Assembly (NCBI RefSeq): GCF_026210795.1
Contig: NC_089440.1
Coordinates: forward strand, 3,782,001 to 3,846,000
Length of the DNA stretch: 64,000 bases
Reading direction: 5' to 3'
DNA from: Rhizophagus irregularis
Lineage: Eukaryota; Glomeromycota; Glomeromycetes; Glomerales; Glomeraceae
Below the pieces are notes generated by a model. It was not told the origin of the DNA, ran no database searches, and was given only the letters and a program-made list of their open reading frames with translations. Shown piece after piece: positions 59,221 through 64,000 of this stretch. The position numbers were made by a program, and so were the translations under genes. Position 1 is the first letter of the stretch, and each line of letters starts with the position of its first letter.

Positions 59221-59871
59221 TTATCTTCTATGTGGGGACCTGCTTCTACCTCTTCTTCTATCTCTACTTCTATCCCGTCTTCTATCTCTACTTCTGTCTT
59301 GTCTTCTATCTCTACTTCTATCTCTACTTCTTGATCGAGACCTAGATCATGACCTCCTTCTTTCCCTTTGCAATCTATATTCATATCGACGTCGATCATG
59401 TCCAGCATGCCGCCGTCGATACTCTCGTCTAAACAGATCTAAAATCCAATAAAAATATTAATGAATTGAATGAATTGCCTAAATAAAATTAATTTAAAAT
59501 AATAATTAATAATAATTACCGGTTTGTAGCCAAAATTCATCGTTCATATCAGTGAAACACGCTCTATCAAAACTATTTGGGCTTACAATAGGAATGTCGT
59601 CATCATTATTATTTATTATCCTACTGAGGTTTTCATAACCTCGTTTGAGGGCATTCCATTTTGTAGAGCATTGCCTAGATGTCACTGCAAATCCAGTTGC
59701 AGCGAACACCCTATTTGCTATTATTGTCCATGCACTTACATGGTGACGGTTTGAAATTCTTTCGAATTGCTGATGTATATTTCTTCGCTCGGCGATTAAT
59801 TGCCTAGTAGCGTTAATCGTCCATTGGAATACTGGTGGTGGCGGTGGAACAAAAGGTATTAATGCTGCCAT
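59221..59871 (-). pseudogene. Myb/SANT-like (trihelix-type) protein with RS-rich tail, truncated by a nonsense codon
   Basis: Exon 1 (59871-59520) encodes a Pro-rich start MAALIPFVPPPPPVF and a Myb/SANT-like DNA-binding domain: QLIAERRNIHQQFERI, SAWTIIANRVFAATGF, SRQCSTKWNALKRGYENL, about residues 18-95. An intron of about 80 nt leads to exon 2 from 59438: DLFRREYRRRHAGHDRRRYE and RLQRERRRS, then TGA at 59347-59349. Past it the frame continues as SRSRSRSRDRSRDRRQDRSR and similar to a TAA at 59221. The TGA sits where an Arg CGA would continue the SRSR pattern, so one C-to-T change may have removed the RS domain. It could still be a shorter working protein. Such SANT-like proteins are often transposon-associated. 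Confidence 0.6.
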
Positions 59872-60484
59872 TTTTTATTTTTATGATTTTTTCGTAACTT
59901 AAAAATTAAATACAATTTGAAAATTAAAATACAATTTGGTTTTGAATTGCGAAAAAAAATCCTATATATTTCAAATTTCATAATATTTATACTAATTTTA
60001 AAATTCGTTATAATGTTTAAAACATGAACTGATGAACATAATAACATTTTACATAATTAAAGTATTTGTAACAAAATAAACACAGTTTTGATTCTAATGT
60101 AATAAATTTAATTAATGCAGTTCTAAATTTTTTTTTGTAACGCAGTTCTTAAAATTTATTGATCTAATGTAATAAATTTAATTAACGAATTCCTTAAAAC
60201 TTATTGATTCTAATAAAATATACTTATCCTTATTCCTTAATTAAATTGCACTATTTTTAAAATATAATATGCTTATTCTTATTCCTTAATTAAATTGCAA
60301 TGTTTTAAAATATAATATAAAATTACAATTGCCTGCATAATTATATGTTAACTGGACTTTGATCGCGAATATTTTGCTCTGCATAATTACATCATTTATT
60401 TCCTAAATAGTATCATTATTTAAATCACATGATATTAGAATTAATTCTCATTGAATTAACTATTGTAATTATTTCTCATTATTA
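59872..60484. other. AT-rich spacer between Myb/SANT-like gene and hAT gene
   Basis: Contains a duplicated segment (AATGTAATAAATTTAATTAA near 60096 and again near 60157; TTATTCCTTAATTAAATTGC near 60230 and 60280). No gene. Confidence 0.5.
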
Positions 60485-62785
60485 TTATTCCTCATTATCA
60501 TCATAATTATCATCATTATTATCACCGTCATCCATACCTAATACATCATCTATATCATAATCATAATCACCTTCCCCAGCTCTCTTGTTATTACCACTAT
60601 CATCAACTTCATCATCTTCTGCATTATTTTCATCTGAATCATCCAATATATCTCTTGAAATATCGCCGATTTCACTAGTAATTGAATCATGCGATAAATT
60701 AACAAATTGATCAATCCATAGACTTTCGATTATTACACGGCAATTGTCTTCGGGTATTGTTTCGCCGCTTGTAGTTAATCTCTGAGTAGAAGCTTGCTCC
60801 TCATTATATTCCTCATCATTATCTTCTGCAAAAGCTTCTGCAATACGTATATTGATCTCATCATCACTAAGACGAGTATTCTTTTTTTGATCAATTCCAT
60901 AAAATCCAAGTTCAGTTTTTGAATTGGATTTCCAATACAAAATTAATTTGCACATAGATTCTAGTTTATCCACATTAAGATTTAAGCAATGTTTATGAAA
61001 TAGCCATCCTAAAGTCGAAAATCCACGTTCACAAGTTGCTGAGTTAGGACATATTGCAAATAGATAACTTGCAATTCTTGGCAGGACATCTGGTTCTAGT
61101 TCGGTATTAATATATTTCCACCAATTCACGGGATTATCTTTAGCAAAACCGATATCTAGGTCAAATGGTTCTTGCTCATTAATATATTTCTGTATTTGAT
61201 CACATAAAGTTTCAGCTTCGTAACGATCAAAACCTAAATTTTTTCCGATTGAAGCTGCACATTTGATAATTCTCATGAGGGCGCATTTTTTAAGTGGCGC
61301 GTTTTTAAATCTGGGATCCATAAAAAAACAAGTAATATACTTATCATCATCGAACTCATCAAATCTTTCATTTATTACTTTGATACAATGACTTCGGAAT
61401 GCAGGATTTAATGATTTGGGTAACTTTTTTAATGTAGCTGCAAGTCTTGCCAAGCTCAGGAAACAATCTGCAAGTGTAGCTCTTCTCGATTCTAATGAAA
61501 GTACCGCTTTTCTTAAAGGATCCAAAACAAATTCAAGAACTCGTAAATTTGAAAAAAAATTTCTCGATTAAATAATCGGTTTATTTTGTCATTTATTAGC
61601 ATTTTATCGTGATCGCTGGCCATTTCTTCTAGTGCTGATTCTAAATTTATTACTGAATTTACAGATTCACTAGCAGTAGTCCAGCATGTCTTGCAATATA
61701 ATTTTAATCCTCCTCTACTAATTCCTTTTTCTTTAATTACTTGAGCAAGTTTTGCATTAGCCTGATGAGAACTTCTAAAAAAGGTTGTCAAAATATTAAC
61801 ACGTTTTAATAAATGTTCCCTAAACTTCTCCTTGACGATGTCGCATGCAATTAAATTGATAGAATGTGCAACGTATCGCACATTCTCAATCATTGGATGA
61901 TTCTTATGTATAATTTTTTGTGCATTACGAACATTGGCCACATTATCGAAAACTACAGCACATATTCGATCTTCTCCAATACCTTCTATAACCTTTTCAA
62001 TTACCGTAACTAAATATTCTGCAGTGTGCGAATTTTTAGACAAATCAGAAAGTTGATAAAGATATTCTTTACGCGACGGAGTCATTACAATGAAGTTCCA
62101 AATTGAACGATGTGTACCAGATGTTTAACCATCAAAGGCTAAATTATAAATTAATATTATATAGTAAGTAAAATTAAATAAAAAATCACGTAACATAGTC
62201 TATTTAATTTAACAAACCTAACGTTAAATTCGTTTCCTTTTCAAGCTCAGAATTAACTTTGAAGTTCACTTGAGCTAATTCACGTTCAAGTAGTTGATTT
62301 ACTAATACTTCCCTTATTGGTGTATTGTACCTAGCATTAAGCTCTTTTATAAAATTGATGAAAAAGAGATGTTCCACTATTCTAGACGCAATTCCGCACG
62401 CAATAAAAAATTTAACTAATGCACGATTAATTTGTGTACATCTTTGTTCGTTAAGCTCTGTTGAATCATGGTAATCATTCATGTTACTTTGACCTTCAGA
62501 GTATTTTCTTTTTTTGGATGACTTGGACTTATTTTGCTGTTCCATTACTTTAGTCATATACCTTCTAACAACTGCTGCTGGCGCATCTGGACAATGGTTT
62601 GAAAGATGCTTTTCAAGCTTTGAAACTTCACTGTGTGACCATGTATTCTTACAGTACTTGCAGGAGGTGGCAAATTTGCCAGAACCAACAGCTTCTCCTT
62701 TATTAATATCTTCCCAAATGCTATTAGGTGGCTGACCTCCTCTATTTTTCTTTTTAATGGGTGAATCTTCTATGTGATCAGTCAT
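60485..62785 (-). pseudogene. hAT transposase with BED finger, broken by stop and frameshift
   Basis: Exon 1 (62785-62218) encodes a BED-type zinc finger near residues 20-70 (SIWEDINKGEAVGSGKFATS, CKYCKNTWSHSEVSKLEKHL, SNHC). After a ~79-nt intron, exon 2 starts at 62138 with AFDG, then a TAA at 62125-62127 where hAT proteins usually read an aromatic residue before TSGTHRSIW. The RNase H-like core follows (VVFDNVANVRNAQKIIHKNH, RYVAHSINLIACDIVKEKF, CKTCWTTASESV). In an A run near 61550 the frame shifts by one; the rest (61525-60485) carries the hAT C-terminal dimerisation motif PRIASYLFAICPNSATCERG, FSTLGWLFHKHC and a long acidic tail. It excises and integrates DNA in its active form; this copy is disabled. 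Confidence 0.88.
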
Positions 62786-64000
62786 TTGAAACAGTTTATT
62801 ATTAATTTTATTATTAAGAAAATGGAAGAAAGTAAAAGAAACTTTAGTTCAGTGTTAAAGGAAATGACGGAATTGGGTTTATTAAATGCATGTTACGCAT
62901 TTTCCTTTAATGAATATAAGCCCTTAAAAAAACTGCAAAAACGTGTGGGAGTTAGAAATGAAAATTCTAACACTAGATAAAGCTTAAAAGAACTAAGACG
63001 ACGGTAAAATATTGAAGTTTAATCTTTTATCTGTAGATTATTTGATCATCTAAATTATATTATTAATTGGTGTAACTTGGCGTAACTATATGCAAATCTT
63101 ATGATCAACTATGCCGAAACTACAGAGAAACCAGGACCCCGGATATCTCCAAAACAGGTCATAAGTCACACTTTCGGTTTAACAAAGCTGCGCTTGAATT
63201 TTATTAATTTTTGCCACAAGTTACTTTAGAGAATACCAGGTATTCAAAAAAGAACTGCAACAAAGTGCAGAACTAATCTAATACAAGAACAATAATCTTT
63301 CTAGAAAAATACATAAAAAGAAATGCAAGATTATAAACCCAACACCCTCTCTATATAAATAACTATGGCTACCCCCCGAATTATATCTCAAACCCGGTAG
63401 AATCGACTATGCTATACGTACCCAGCGAGACCCCTTGCTACATTTAAAGATCAAAGAATCCCATTGCCAAATACCATTAGCGCTATCAAAAATACACAAA
63501 ATTCAATTTCCCCTATTTGACTACATATTATGAATAACAAACCTATTTCACAAAGACCTCTGGGAACTTTTTAGTGTCGTGCAGTCCAGCCGATGGGGAA
63601 CTTTTTAGTGTCGTGCAATCCCCGAAGGGACACCCACCTCATTGCGAACAATCCCAAACGGAGGACACCCACCTCATTGCGAACGATCCTTCGACCTAAG
63701 ATCTACCTAGATAAGTCAATCCAATGATAGTCCAACATGTGACCACCATGATCAGCATACTACAAAAACTGCGGTACCCAACCTGTCACCCCCCTTATCA
63801 CCCGGATGATCATCGATTTTAAAAATTAGTAACACCAAGCCACCATGACGATCAAATTTTCCAGTATCCCCCACCCCCCAAAGAAAATAAGGTTACACTG
63901 AAAAAAGCGACCAAGAAAAACAAAAGCAAAAAATAAAAACATAAACCTCAGGAAAACTCGAAATGCAATGAGAAAAACCTGAGTAAAAAACACCAAACAT
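62786..64000. other. Unassigned right end, with short duplications
   Basis: No gene is recognised. From about 63110 the composition becomes less AT-rich (CCAGGACCCCGGATATCTCC). Two short direct duplications stand out: GGGAACTTTTTAGTGTCGTG near 63568 and 63596, and GGACACCCACCTCATTGCGA near 63629 and 63663. This could be the edge of another transposable element running past the window. Confidence 0.4.

Noticed and set aside
59205-59408. 67-codon minus-strand ORF rich in Glu/Asp/Ile/Val repeats
   Set aside because: It is the alternative frame of the RS/RD-rich tail of the Myb/SANT-like gene; the repeat nature of that tail keeps other frames open.
62774-62980. 68-codon plus-strand ORF upstream of the hAT gene
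   Set aside because: No recognisable domain and no support from splice signals; could be chance in the transposon flank.
58915-63121. TGCCGAAACTA direct repeat on both sides of the hAT gene as its target duplication
   Set aside because: Eleven bases is too long for a hAT duplication, related motifs are frequent locally, and no inverted termini adjoin it.

Overview
The window is nuclear DNA of an AT-rich, intron-rich, transposon-laden fungus. The protein families point to a Glomeromycotina-type genome such as Rhizophagus: an RTC4-like domain next to a SWIM-zinc-finger transposase, a P-loop NTPase plus PD-(D/E)XK protein of the Crinkler-like type, abundant hAT and pogo debris, and short GT-AG introns. 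The organism call is inference from family content and base composition.

Left part (1-10.2 kb): a decayed MULE-type transposase with a SWIM finger, an RTC4-like gene, a hairpin-rich tandem array with intron-like signals, a broken NTPase-nuclease gene, one decayed ORF of unknown family and two small inverted-repeat elements in AT-rich DNA.

Middle (10.2-41.4 kb): one nested retroelement block. A small pogo-like DNA element (TA target duplication, CAGTCAACTCTC ends) was the host. Inside it lie three ~8-kb LINEs and four ~1-kb tRNA-derived SINE-like units, all on the minus strand. Every junction carries the same 15-bp sequence ATATTTGTTGATTAT, eight copies in all, so seven insertions used one site. 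The LINEs encode ORF1 (two RRM-like regions, zinc knuckle, RS-rich tract) and ORF2 (APE endonuclease, reverse transcriptase with an FMDD motif, RNase H, CCHC finger). ORF2 follows ORF1 in the same frame after one TGA. All three copies are broken. The first is also cut by a 2.2-kb non-autonomous hAT element carrying a 13-unit, 112-bp array that looks like repeated mini-exons and mini-introns.

Housekeeping island (41.9-52.9 kb): five conserved genes with introns resolved from the sequence where present. They are an oxidoreductase-like (OXLD1-type) protein, transportin (karyopherin beta-2) and Erv1 sulfhydryl oxidase on the minus strand, then aminoacylase-1 and RNA polymerase III subunit RPC5 on the plus strand. 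They serve separate housekeeping roles (mitochondria, nuclear import, intermembrane-space oxidation, acyl-amino-acid hydrolysis, Pol III transcription) and are not an operon.

Right part (53-64 kb): satellites and foldback elements, a MULE-like MITE, a 1-kb imperfect palindrome split by another insertion, a Myb/SANT-like gene with an RS-rich tail, and a broken hAT transposase gene. The last kilobase is unassigned.
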